From positions 12,772,001-12,836,000 of the forward strand of contig NC_065903.1 of the NCBI RefSeq assembly GCF_905147045.1: a DNA stretch of 64,000 nt, in the 5' to 3' direction. Shown in pieces: positions 12,688-24,300 of this stretch. The notes under the pieces were generated by a model, which was given only the letters and a program-made list of their open reading frames with translations, was not told the origin of the DNA and did no database searches. The first letter of the stretch is position 1. The number at the start of each line of letters is the position of its first letter. Position numbers and translations under genes: made by a program. The stretch comes from Nymphalis io (Eukaryota; Arthropoda; Insecta; Lepidoptera; Nymphalidae).

Positions 12688-13202
12688 TAATCATTAAGAA
12701 TGAATGAAAAAAAAAACAGCAGTTTTTTACCCTTAGGGTTGGAATTTTTTCTTCAAATTCACACTTATTATTTATTATGAATTACACTCATTTCACTTGT
12801 TCTTTATTATCAACTATACTGATAACAATTATTGCACATAATAGCTATCACACTCCAATGCGATTTGATGGATATGCACATGCAGGTTTCCTCACGATGT
12901 TTTAATTCACCGTCGAGCATGAGATGAATTTTAATTATAAACATAAATTAAGCACATGAAAATTCAGTTGTGCTTGCCCGGGTTTGAACTGCTATCATCG
13001 GTTAAGATTTACGCGTTCTAACCACTGGGCCATCTCATAATCATTAAGAATGAATGAAAAAAAAAACAGCAGTTTTTTACCCTTAGGGTTGGAATTTTTT
13101 CTTCAAATTCACACTTATTATTTATTATGAATTACACTCATTTCACTTGTTCTTTATTATCAACTATACTGATAACAATTATTGCACATAATAGCTATCA
13201 CA
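12503..13202. repeat. Perfect 350-bp tandem duplication
   Basis: Bases 12503-12852 are followed by a copy at 12853-13202, identical base by base as far as I can compare, poly-A run included. Each copy holds the head half of the SINE at 12423-12687 and about 165 bp of neighbouring DNA, so this is a segmental duplication and not a second SINE insertion. It is either very recent or an assembly artefact. Confidence 0.93.
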
Positions 13203-16200
13203 CTTTGTACACGACCAGACAGAGGTTTTGCTTACGATGCGGGTAGTAGAATACTGGCTCCAAATGAGCTGGCAGCCCAATATAAGCTTTATTCCCCCTA
13301 CCGGAGGCTTTCGGTAATTGGAATGATGGCTTGGCTATGAATAACTGGCTTGGCTCCGCGGTTGTATGGCACGCTGTCATTAGCTGAGGCTGTGTGACGT
13401 AACAATATAAAAAGAATATTTCCTTTCATAAATGACACATTTTGATAACAAATTTAAAAAAATCCAACCGAATTGAGCTCTTTCTTTTTTTGAAGTCGGC
13501 TAAAAACAAACTAAATTGAGAAGTGGCATGTGGTAATATCATATCATCGTCTCTAAGCTTATCAGAAATAGCCAAGATTACATGACTCGTATAATATGGT
13601 ATACACTGCTAGGAAATCCTATATACTTTGTCCAGTATGTATGTATCTTATCCGACGTAACAATTGTCATGGAAATCTATTTAACGGTATAAAAGTGACG
13701 GATCTACAGCGCTATTTAGTGGTGAGTTAAGTAGACTATTACCACATTCTCCATCAGAAAATACACATACGTGCCAACATTCACGGTGGTCGGTCAAACT
13801 ATGTCCATTTTTATGTATAAGATTGGCAACGAACGCGATGGTGCAAAATAAATAGATATTGCGTCAGCCAATGGCCGAGTGTATAAAATATTATGAAGGA
13901 ACATTATTTTATATATCCTAAGCAATGACGATAAATAACAGCCGCGCGTCGGCCGATTGCTGTTATCGGTTTTGTCGATCGGCGACGAGTAGACAATTGA
14001 AAATAAGAGTTCCGGCTTCTGTATTCAATGATCCAATCAATGGCAAACTAAAGTTATGTTTTATTATTGTTTTCATTCGGAATCGTTTGGATAAATTTAA
14101 TAGTTAAATGTTTTTTATGCACACGTTATATTTGATTGGTAAGTAGTCTTTATGTTCATACACATTGGAATATCGTATCGTTAGGATCGAATGGGCCATA
14201 TCGGCTTTATTCCACTTTATAGTCTATAATAACACAGGCACACTTTGACTTCCGACTATTTGGAGACTGTTTTAAATGCATTTAATGAATGGCGCTCCTG
14301 GAATTCCAGAACAAGTACAAACATTCTCACCTTCTACAAATCACTCAGTATTAGTAAAAATTTCCGCATTCGATGTTCACGTCCTCTGAAATATAACTCG
14401 ATGTAAACACACTCACGATACGATACGAGATCCATGACTATCCATGGATAGCCGTGGATCTATCACTTCAGTACCCGAGGATAGAGTTAGGGAGAAAACT
14501 AGCAATGTATTGGAAATAACCGATAGTGCCATATATTAAAATGCTAGTCGAGTATCCTTCGCCTACAATTCGAGGTGCGTCTTCTATATTACGGGCAATG
14601 GAGACGCGCAAGCGTCGAATAATATTTATTTTGTAAGAAAAGGTTGAAGGAAAACAGGTTTTTCATGCCATTGCGTGTCCTTTCTTCTATCGAGATAAAG
14701 AAATAATATTACGTGCACACTAGTGCGGTGGAATCTGTTTAGCGTATGCTATTCCAATACTGTGTAGATATTGTTGAGTGACGTAGCATACATATTGTTG
14801 AGTAGACAGAGACAGTAGACAAAGATTGCTGCAGGACTGTAAGTAATGGTTGGAATATTGATCTTAAATCTACATGTTGTGTGTGTATTTTGAATTACCT
14901 ACCTCAATACACCATTTCACATTGATAAAAATATTTTTCTCCACGATGAACGAACGTGACATTGTTTTATATAAACGAAACCTAAAAATTCGTAGCACGC
15001 GTCAAATAAATGAACGTCTGTTTGATATTATGCCTTAATATATTAATGCCGTACTTTTATAAAGTTTTGAGGAATGAAAATTATTCGGAAGATTAAAATA
15101 ACGAGATTCATTACGTCCTTCTGGCGGAAAGGGATCTCAAAAGTAAATAGCTTTATCTAACACTTTGTTTTATTACGTGTCACCGCTATAATATTTTTTT
15201 CTGATATTTTGAGGTCAAAATATTATTTATTACTTTATTTATACTGTAAGCCGATATGATACACAAAAAACTTGAAGTTACATAACAAACTTATTGGCTG
15301 ACTCAGCATGCGTAACACTACGTTTAACTCTTAACTATTAATAAGTACAATAATGCATACATATACATACACAAAGGATTTATATACATTTAGCATCCAG
15401 AAGTGAAACTGATTATATAAAAAACTCAAATTGTTCTTTTTAAAAATGGAACACTAAATCATACAAATTGATGTAAATTACTCACTCAATTACTCTTAAA
15501 AATTCAAATAACACAATTGAACGCATTTAACAAATCACAAGTCGTGACCTTAATGAATTAAGTACTTTACCTTTCTATCTACTAACAAAATGGCAGCTTT
15601 ACATTAGCCTGCGTTTTTTTAACAACGCTGTTGTATGGATAAGGGGTTTCCTAACCATACATATATGATGCCCTCCTGACCAATTGCAAGTAGACTCTTA
15701 CAAACACTTTTAAATCGTCATATTATAAGAAAGTCTGTAAACAATGTATTCTAGTAAATAAATATAGTGAATAAAACCCAATAGAATTTTTTTATAGTCA
15801 ATTTTCTATATATAAATTATAAACAGCATTTGAAAACTCAATGGAGCTGGAACCTGCGATATTCGATGTGAACATTCACTGTCCCATCGTCACTGCTAAG
15901 CTACCAGTCAGATGGAACTTTTAAGTTCGCTCGTTCAATAAACGATACTGTCTTTATTTGAACACAATATATAATGATTTATATTGCGGATACTAAGGCG
16001 TGAAACTGCGAGGTGTAATATTGTGCAGTCACTCGTATTACACCGACAGACAGACGGTCGGCGTGCTCCCGCGAGATAGGCGCTCGTGCACTCGCTCCGA
16101 AACAATAAAACACTATTGTGCTTTTAGCGGTTTCGCTGTCTGACGGCGCTTAACAACTTGTTTAATCAGCGAGATTGTATATTTACAGTTTTTACGCATA

Positions 16201-18519
16201 CGTTTTATTATTGGAGATTAAAATTAATATTATAATAAATATTTAAATACGATAGGCCATTGTATTATTTTTTAAGCAGTCTTTTATATTTTAACTATTT
16301 AAACGATCATCATGATATTTTACAATATCAGGGGTACACAAAAGTCTATAAGTTATTACACGCATTATTTACATTAAAATAGTCATCCAAAAAGTCATTA
16401 GTTTTGTTGTATTTAACACACTATTTATATATTATATAATCCAATTGAATCCCTACATGGCTCTGTCCGCTACTAAGTACCTACTTTTTCAATAAATAAC
16501 TTTTAACCTATCTAAACATATATTTCTATTTCCGGTCGATCATAAGTGTTTTATGGAACAATGTAACAATGAAGTGATTCAAGTCTTCAGTATTGTTGCG
16601 AGTGAAGGCTCGCGGCGCTCACCGGCTTACCGTGAGAGCCAGCTGAGCGGATTTTGTCTGCAGCCGCAACGGTTGCTAGCTTGCATCATTCAGGCAAGCT
16701 GGCGATCAATTATGTCGCCAAAATAACTTTTATACTCACTCAATAATAAATTAAGAGTATAACATTAGCAAGGGCTACATAAAAATTTTTAATAAAAAAA
16801 TAAGTGTACCAAAAAAGCTATACCTTTAAATATAAATGGATAAATATGCATACAAGCATATCACTTTTTTTAAGCATTCAGAATATGTTACCAAGAATAT
16901 TGCAGTACTTATATCCTTGTAAAACTATGGTAGTTGCGTTTTATAAAACGTAGCGGTTGCGTCAGAAAACCGCGTCGTGAGTGCTCGGCCCCATTCAGCG
17001 ACTACACCGCTTATGTTCGTACTTCATTTAATGTAAGTGCCATTGGAATATTGTACAGATACCGCTGTAGTTCTTTCAACGATATCTCCTTCTATTGTGC
17101 TCGAAATAATGGCACCGTATTGTAGATATTCAAGCACAATGAAATATACTTTTCAAATGAAAAAAAAGCGTGTTTTTGTCAGTTGACCGATTTGTGAGTG
17201 ACTGCGCTTATTGTAGTTATGTTTGCGTTATCCTCGGTAATCTTTCTATTATAATATAATTTTTGTTTGATAAAATTAATGGAAAACATTTCCCAGGCAA
17301 AAATCGCCATAGCTTAAAAGCACGACATGCTTATTTTTATATAAAAATTCTCTCCACTCTTCGTACCTAGTGTCTATACATCTGATTTCTTATAGCTTTA
17401 CTTTACCCGGTATACATCGACTATCAAATCCACCGTTCAACTTCACTTTATTGCACTCCGAGGCAGAACAATTCAAGTAAACCAATAAAAATTTAAAATA
17501 AGCGATCTCATCGCTAAATATACAATAGATCTCTTCCAGACCTTAGGAAAAGGAAGTTGTCTAGTTGTTCTGTTCTGTTATGGTGTAGGTATACAAGCTT
17601 GACAAGATATATATACTTAAATACACAAGCATAACACATGTACCTATATATAAGTAAATAACTATGTATATATTATATATAGACATAAAGTAGATATATG
17701 TATTAAAAAACCAACAAATAACAAATCGTCGGATTTGGTGAATGGCTCCAGATATAACTCAAATGACATATATTCAGACACAATGAAGACTTAAATAGAT
17801 GGCCCGAATAGACAACGTCTAATTATTATATTTCCATTGATGTATAATCTTAAAACTTAGATGGTGATGCTGTCTGATAACTAATTACCCGTCCTGGCTT
17901 CGCATGGTTTGGATAACGATCTACATAAAGTTTCGTGTACGGTATGCACGGCAGCATGTTAAGAAGGAAAGGGCACCGCTGGTAGTGGGTGTTTCGATGA
18001 TCGGGGCGCACTCGGCGGTTTTGGCACTGGTGAGCCCCACATACCCCCTCCCCCTACGTTTCCCGTGGGAGAAACACGTAATGCGTTTTTCCAATATTAA
18101 AAAAAGGATCTACATATAGAGTTTGTATCCTAATATAATACATATTACCCTTACGGTTTATGTGGTGTACGCCAGTAAAGCCAGTGGGCATGATTTTTTC
18201 TGCCATCTTCAAGAATCATCGTGATATTTAAGTCAATTTACAAAACTAATGAGTTATATAACTAAACCTTCCTCATGTATTGATGAAAACCGTATGAAAA
18301 TTCGGGCTCAGACAGACATACGCGGCGGGTGTTGTTGTTTATATTATGTAGTGATATAAATTAAAGAAAAGACAAACCGAAGGACGGACAACACGTGTTG
18401 TATACCTCTGTATATTTTATTGGCCGAGAGATCATAGTTGGTAGAAAACGTGCTGAAATTGTGGATGATTATGAGTCACATGTGATTCAAAGAACAGGGG
18501 AAGGGTAAACTGACGGTCG
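13203..18519. other. Gene-poor stretch with short GC-rich patches
   Basis: No reading frame of substance. GC-rich patches occur at about 16040-16160 (ACGGTCGGCGTGCTCCCGCG) and 16600-16690 (GAAGGCTCGCGGCGCTCACC). A 32-nt near-palindrome is at 14429-14460. These could be regulatory islands. Confidence 0.3.
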
Positions 18520-18716
18520 TAGATAAGCAACACCGAGTTTTCATGTGCTTATTTCTGAAATGAATTATCTCAAAAAAACAGGTCGGAGAAGGAAAACATT
18601 AGGAGAAATGTGTATTCATTCAAATGGAGCCGCACCCTCGAGTAACATTCAAAGCCTTCTCCATTAGAGGAGATAATAATGGCCTTCGACGAGCAGTAAT
18701 AAATACATTAATGGGA
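18520..18716 (+). mobile_element. Decayed SINE A, 3' two thirds
   Basis: TTTTCATGTGCTTATTTCTG, GAAGGAAAACATTAGGAG and TTCAAAGCCTTCTCCATTAG follow the family A order. The tRNA head is lost. Confidence 0.5.
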
Positions 18717-20062
18717 TGTTACTTTATACAAACTCTGTATAACAAGCGCTACCGGCAATACAAATAACAAAGTTATTCTTTTATTTAATAACTCGCTTCC
18801 AACTTAATATAATGTGTGAACTTGTTACTGTATAAACGAATTACCGGAACCATGTAGACCGGAGCGCGGGGCGCGGCGCCTGTAGCTGTCGGATTACACG
18901 CGCTTTATTCAATAAAGCAGCCGCTCAGCGTACTCTACGATATGCGAAAAACATCAGAACAAGGCGCTGCGAGTCACCTCGCAGGCTCAGTGAGGTTGGA
19001 ATTAATTAAAGTTGCAAATTAAATTATGACGACGACGCGAACACAACGGTGCGGGGAGCTGCCTTTGTGTCGAAGACTTTTTTATTATTTTTAGAAAGAA
19101 TGAAGAACGGTTAAAGTTAAATTTTAGACTAAATACAAAGATTCGTGTTAAATGCATTAATTAAAGCAAGTTTAAGCAAATTCCTGGCTGATGCTGATAC
19201 TATTAAAGCCGTAAATTACTGTAAAGCTACCATCGTTTCGGAATGTATAGTCTACCGAGAAAACTGGAGGATAACTCATTTGTATACTATTTAACGTTAA
19301 ATAAATTAAATACAACTAAATTTATTGTTCTGCAAATCAACAAATACGAACTCCACGCCTTTTTATCATCTGTATAATTGTATTGAGTAATATGCCTATA
19401 AATAAGGCATAAGGTTTTATTAACAAAAGATTTGTTAATATAATTGGCAAAGTGAAACGATTCTTTTATTACATAATAATAAAGTAGTATCTTGCAATAA
19501 GCCCACTACTGCTTCGAGCTTATTCCATCACGCTGCCCTTACGGGTTATATGACGTCGTAGAATTTCAAAAAACATTAACTGGATTCTTCACGATGAATA
19601 GTGAATTTCAGTTAAAAATCACGTGAAGAACGACTGATTTAATCCTTCTATGGCGAATTCCAATTATTTTTATTTTATAATACTTTCTGTTATTTATCTA
19701 TGTACATTTATTATATAAGGTGCATGTTTTCCCGTATAGATAAAGTAGAAGAAAGAGAAAGAAACTGTTAGTTTTTTCTACTATTGTTTGTATTTACGGC
19801 AACCACTCTTAAAAACCTGGAAGTCGGATTTTCAAATATTAATTTTATAAAACATTCCTACCTCGTCCTAAGTCCTGGAGTTCGTCGTCAAATTAAACTT
19901 AACTTTCGAAGTAATTACCTCAATGATTCAGTATTCGTGTATGTGTTCTCCCTCATAATGATATTTGTTAACGTAATAATAAAGTTACCAACATTACACA
20001 ACCATCAACAAATGAAACTGGTTTGCATTTGATCGGAACGGCATGCCCATACATATCCATAC
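18717..20062. other. Gene-poor stretch with a GC-rich patch
   Basis: Positions 18845-18985 are GC-rich (CCGGAGCGCGGGGCGCGGCG, then AAAGCAGCCGCTCAGCG). No gene recognised; the frame at 19784-20032 has no family resemblance. Confidence 0.3.
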
Positions 20063-20211
20063 TTTTTTTTAACTAACTGGGAACTAAGATGTTATGTCCA
20101 TTGTGTCTGTAATTACACTGGCAACAATAACAAGTACTGCTGTTTTACGGTAGAATATCTAATTGTGGGTGATACCTACGAAGACGAGCTTACACAAAGC
20201 CCTACCACCAC
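20063..20211 (-). mobile_element. Family C element, partial
   Basis: Plus-strand blocks GGGAACTAAGATGTTATGTC, AATTACACTGGC, AAGTACTGCTGTTTTACGG and ACACAAAGCCCTACCACCAC match family C in minus orientation. The tail section with the CACCTGATGG motif is missing. Confidence 0.65.
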
Positions 20212-20223
20212 TATATTTTGTGC

Positions 20224-20268
20224 ATACATTAGTTAGAAGTAATGTTTTTTTACTTCTAACTAATGTAT
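20224..20268. repeat. Perfect 19-bp inverted repeat, 7-nt loop
   Basis: ATACATTAGTTAGAAGTAA at 20224-20242 is perfectly complementary to 20250-20268, separated by a T-rich 7-nt loop. TTAGAAGTAAA recurs once more just downstream (20271-20281). It sits directly beside the family C fragment at 20063-20211. Confidence 0.85.
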
Positions 20269-20966
20269 TTATTAGAAGTAAAGAGGCTAACAGAACTAAG
20301 TGCATCTGAAAGGAAGTGCTTAATTTAGCCCATAAATACTGAATAAAACGCTCATGATGTTACCCTTGTGACCCTTGAATGTTTCAGTCATCCTTCAAGC
20401 CGGAACACGGTCCTACAAAAGATCAGGTAGTAGATTAATCAGTCAGTGGATGGTACCAAGACCAGCCTACACAACGCTACTATACCGGTGACGATATCTG
20501 ACAGATAAATCGTGGTAGAGCGTCCGGTAAACGTATTGTGGCTGATAGTTTTATCGGACCCCATCAAAGTGAATAGTGCTTGCTTGAAATATTAACGCCA
20601 ATAAACGGAATGATAAATATGTTGGGCCGACCTAATGTGAACCTGCTCATACGTGAACGACGACATAATATACTTTTACAGAATTGACTGAGCTCGTTAA
20701 TGTTCCGCTGTCGTTGTAATATTATCACGCGGTCATAGATTATAATAATGAATAAATATTCATAATAACGGCCCATTTCAAAGTTATCGTAATAATTACG
20801 TTTTTTTCATAGTCATCAGTGTTTTACAAGAATATGTGTGTTTGGTTTAGCTTATATTTACATTTATAATATGTATGTCTGCGTTTTCAGCTCGTGTGTT
20901 TCGTTAGTACACAAAAATTTTCTCCTGATCGATCAGCCGCGCGTTTAATCTCAAAGAGTTACACCA

Positions 20967-21265
20967 CACAAAGCGCTACCACCAGTTTTCACTGGTGGTA
21001 GGGCTTTGTGCAAGATGGTCTGGGTAGATACCACCCACTCATCAGATATTCTGCTGCAAAACAGCAGTACTTGGTATTGTTGTGTTCCGGTTTGAAAGGT
21101 AAGTGACCCAGTGTAGTCACAGGAACAAGAGACATAACATCTTAGTTCCCAAAGTTGGTGGCGTATTGGCGAAATAAGCGATAACATTTCTTACAATGCC
21201 AATGTCTATGAGCGTTGGTGACCATTTACCATCAGGTGGCACATATAATCGTCCGTTTCCTATTC
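20967..21265 (+). mobile_element. Family C element with fold-back 5' end
   Basis: The body (20992-21265) runs CTGGTGGTAGGGCTTTGTG, AGATATTCTGCTGCAAAACA, TTGTGTTCCGGTTTGAAAGG and GACCATTTACCATCAGGTGG. The first 19 bases are present again in inverted orientation at 20967-20985 with one mismatch, across the 6-nt loop TTTTCA. Confidence 0.8.
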
Positions 21266-21545
21266 CGCTAAAATCGCTAAAATCCCGCTTAATTACTTTT
21301 CCACATCTAACTTAATACTACTAACGCGAGTATCTGACCGAAACTTAACAAAGATAAATATTATTGTGATATCGTTTGTCAATCGAACCGAATAAAACCA
21401 CAATAAAGATTATATACTATAATAATTAAATATATTTACATGTATAATTCTAGTAAATCCTTATTTCAACAACCTTACACAATCAAACGTATCACTTTTC
21501 TTACTAAAATATATTTCACATTCAGTACAAATCATTTTTTTTCTC

Positions 21546-24117
21546 TCAATGTTTCTTCACTTTTTCCACATACACCATGCTTACAATATACGGTTTTGTT
21601 TTGTCCTTCTGGGGACCTTTACTCTTGTTCTCGACTGCTAGAGGGTCTGTCATCTCGGTGTGATGGGTTTCAGATTTCGGCTCACCTACTAATTTTACTT
21701 TAACCTGCAACTCAGGATCCTCTTGGAGCCAGTTATCCAAGTCACTACCGCAGCTGATTGTATCACTGTTGCAGCTAAGGGTCCCACTGTCGCTATCCGC
21801 CTCCTGCTTGATGCATAAGGAACTGCCAGCTGTTTGTTCCTTCTGGATCTCTCTAATGGACATATAATTCTGGCAAGCAAATTTGTGCGGAAGAATTCCT
21901 TTTTTTAATACTAACTTTGATACTCCATACAACTTGAATTTCATGTAGTTCTCCATGTCGTTTTCAATCTAAAAGTAAATAATTTTGATATTTATCGTAT
22001 ATTTTAAATATTATTCGAAAGAGCACGCTTTGAAATTCAAAATTAAAATAAACATAATTCCAGTAGGTTCTTACGAGCACTTTTACAACAAAAAACATCT
22101 CCTAATTGATTAGTATAGTTTCTGAGTCATTATGATGGCGTGAATAGCGAGTAGTGCTGCACTTGGTACATAATAATACGGTTATTTATATTTTAATTCA
22201 TAAAAGTACTTACACATAACCGATTGTAAGTAGTGATGTGTTGTGGTGCTCATAGATTAGCACTGCTAGAAATATTAAAATATCTTTACACTAACAGCGC
22301 ACGGCTAACAATTGGATCTCAGTTGTTATCTCCCTTGTGCATGTAATTACCCGTGCTCACTCGCCATTCAAAGCGAGAACAGCATTACAAATAAGCGCAG
22401 TATTAAGGTTTAGCCGTTTGAGCTATTCCTGAAGGAGAAAACGAGATTAATATTATGATATACACATTATATTTATAAAGGTAATGCTCTATTGTATCTA
22501 ATACAACCTTAACTATTTATTTTAATTTACAGTACAAAAAGTTTCAATCAACGACATAAGTCGACTTTAATTTTACTTTTAAAGTTCCGATAACAACTTC
22601 GCCAGCATTGAAAACACATTATTTCACAAATCCATAATATCCATAAAATCTTAAAATTCTGTGGTATATTATGTCAATTCAAGGCCAAATTTGTTTATTT
22701 ATCTTTACGCTTCCTGCCGTTGGGAGCGCCTGCGTCGTGAGAGCTCAATTGAAGGTCAAACAACCAAACAAACGTACTTTTATATTTAACTAGTTATTCA
22801 TCGCGACTTCGTGCGAGCGTAATGAGGATTTAATCGCGTGCTATTTTTTAACCAGTACTGCGCTTTTACATCTTACAGCACACTGTTTGTTTTCCACGTT
22901 TATTTTAATATCTCCTAATATTTATAAAACTGCTGGTTCTAATTGCAAAGTGTAAAAGGCAATATTTATCTACGTAGAAGCTTAAAATTAATATTTTATT
23001 TATTTAGTAAGGATGGAATACTTCGTTACAATTATGTTAAACTAAAGTAGTCGATCTCTTCGGTTACGTTGAAATATAAAGCTATATGTCAAAAAGTATG
23101 TAATATATTATGTCCGATTTGTTAACAAAAATAATATGAAAGTCCCTTCATTCATCATATCAACCGGATACAATACAATTTTTTATACAATCCAAGGAGG
23201 ATTGTATGAAACCAAAAAATAATTAAATCAAACATACACATAAGCTCTAAGTCGTTAAAACTTTTGATTATATCAACGTGTGTTGATGAAATAATAAAGG
23301 CGGTACCTTAGCAATGAGAATACTCTCTATGATATTGATTTTCGAAGCTGCAAATGTGGTTATTTTGTGACTATAGACAGACATTTAAATTTTATTTATT
23401 TGTATATATTGTGTTGATTAGCAGCGACCGACATTTTTTGTTACTCAGGTTAGTTTATTTTTGTAAAATCCCACCAAAAACCTCGTCCGATACCTATTTC
23501 GCAGATAAAAAAAAACCGAATTCGGTCTTCGGTCGACAAAATCAATAATATGTGATTCCAGTTGAGTTAAATAATATTTATTGGTTCGAAATATACAGTA
23601 AAAATATGTTTCAATTACATACTATTTGCTTAAATTATGAAATGTGAAATGTTATTACAATTTAATCACTTATTTTATTATAATCTTAAATATTCATAAA
23701 ACCATAATGACATACAAAAAAATTAACTGTCATTTATAGTAATGCGACATCTAAGAGTACATTACGAGAGTGAGTCGTTGTATTTTGTAATAGAACTATC
23801 TAAAGTCTTAAGCTTATGAATGATAACAAGATAAGCGGTTACGTATAACCGCTTATCTTTGCGGTTATGTATAACCGCTTATCTTTGGTTTCAAAAAGTT
23901 CATAGTTTAATATTTGGCTTACATCGAAGTGATCTTCACAACAGAAATAATTCGTATACGGTCGCAGAGGTCGCGTCCGGCCCATCGCGCTACACCAATC
24001 TCTTCGCCTCTGAGCGCCGGTGGGAATACTGAAGAAGAGCTTTTCTGGTGTTTTAATCGTGGTACTCTTACATTCGGGCACGACACAATATCTATACATA
24101 GATTTTTTCGGCCACAT
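21546..24117 (-). CDS. THAP-domain zinc-finger protein, two exons (205 aa)
   Basis: Exon 1 is 24117-23923 (65 codons) and exon 2 is 21968-21546 (140 codons plus stop). The intron is 21969-23922, with donor GAT|GTAAGC and acceptor CTTTTAG|ATT, both in phase 0. Exon 1 carries the start of a C2CH THAP domain: C11 and C16 (Cx4C), conserved W41, and CEDH with C60 and H63. Exon 2 completes it, ending in LPHKF at residues 91-95, where canonical THAPs have an AVPTIF-like box. The splice joins HFD to IENDMENYM, which is natural for lepidopteran THAP-like proteins. THAP domains bind DNA through zinc. The tail (about 110 residues) is acidic and serine-rich, with an IKQE SUMO-type motif near 118-121 and a lysine-rich end; I recognise no second domain. 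The start is the first ATG ahead of the domain. A host regulatory gene and a domesticated P-element-like transposase fragment are both possible. Splicing is inferred, not observed. Confidence 0.82.
21969..23922 (-). other. Single intron of the THAP gene
   Basis: 1,954 bp, GT-AG, phase 0, AT-rich. Apart from the palindromic unit near its 5' end (23828-23886) nothing is recognised in it, including SINEs, which is notable given their density elsewhere. Confidence 0.7.
23828..23886. repeat. Palindromic 26-bp tandem unit with GATA motifs in the THAP intron
   Basis: A 26-bp unit (23835-23860 and 23861-23886) is repeated once with a single C/T difference. The first unit forms a perfect 14-bp inverted repeat (23828-23841 against 23846-23859) with a 4-nt loop. 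The second forms an 8-bp inverted repeat (GCGGTTAT/ATAACCGC). The arms include AGATAAG, a consensus GATA-factor site, in both orientations. It lies about 40 bp inside the intron from the exon 1 donor. It may be an enhancer or simply a local palindromic duplication. Confidence 0.6.
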
Positions 24118-24300
24118 TGTAACAAAGCAACAAAAACATTAGCAAAACACGTTTTACAGCTGCCACGACGCGAATGCGCCTGCCCGACTAGACGGCGATA
24201 GGCCAACGGGTGCGAGGGAGAAGGTGAGATGCGCGACGAGGAAGGGCGTTTGTATTGAGGCATGTGACGTCAGCGCTCTTGTTGGCAAATGGCGGCGATC
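24118..24300 (-). promoter_or_regulatory. Candidate promoter region of the THAP gene
   Basis: The stretch just upstream of the THAP start codon is GC- and CpG-rich against AT-rich surroundings. It contains a full CRE palindrome, TGACGTCA, at 24265-24272 and a YY1/Pho-like site, AAATGGCGGC, at 24287-24296. No TATA box is obvious. This would suit a CpG-type, TATA-less promoter. The motifs are seen directly; the promoter role is inferred. Confidence 0.4.

Noticed and set aside
23914..24263. Plus-strand and second minus-strand frames over THAP exon 1
   Set aside because: Shadows of the exon. They have no zinc-binding pattern and run into the promoter-like patch.
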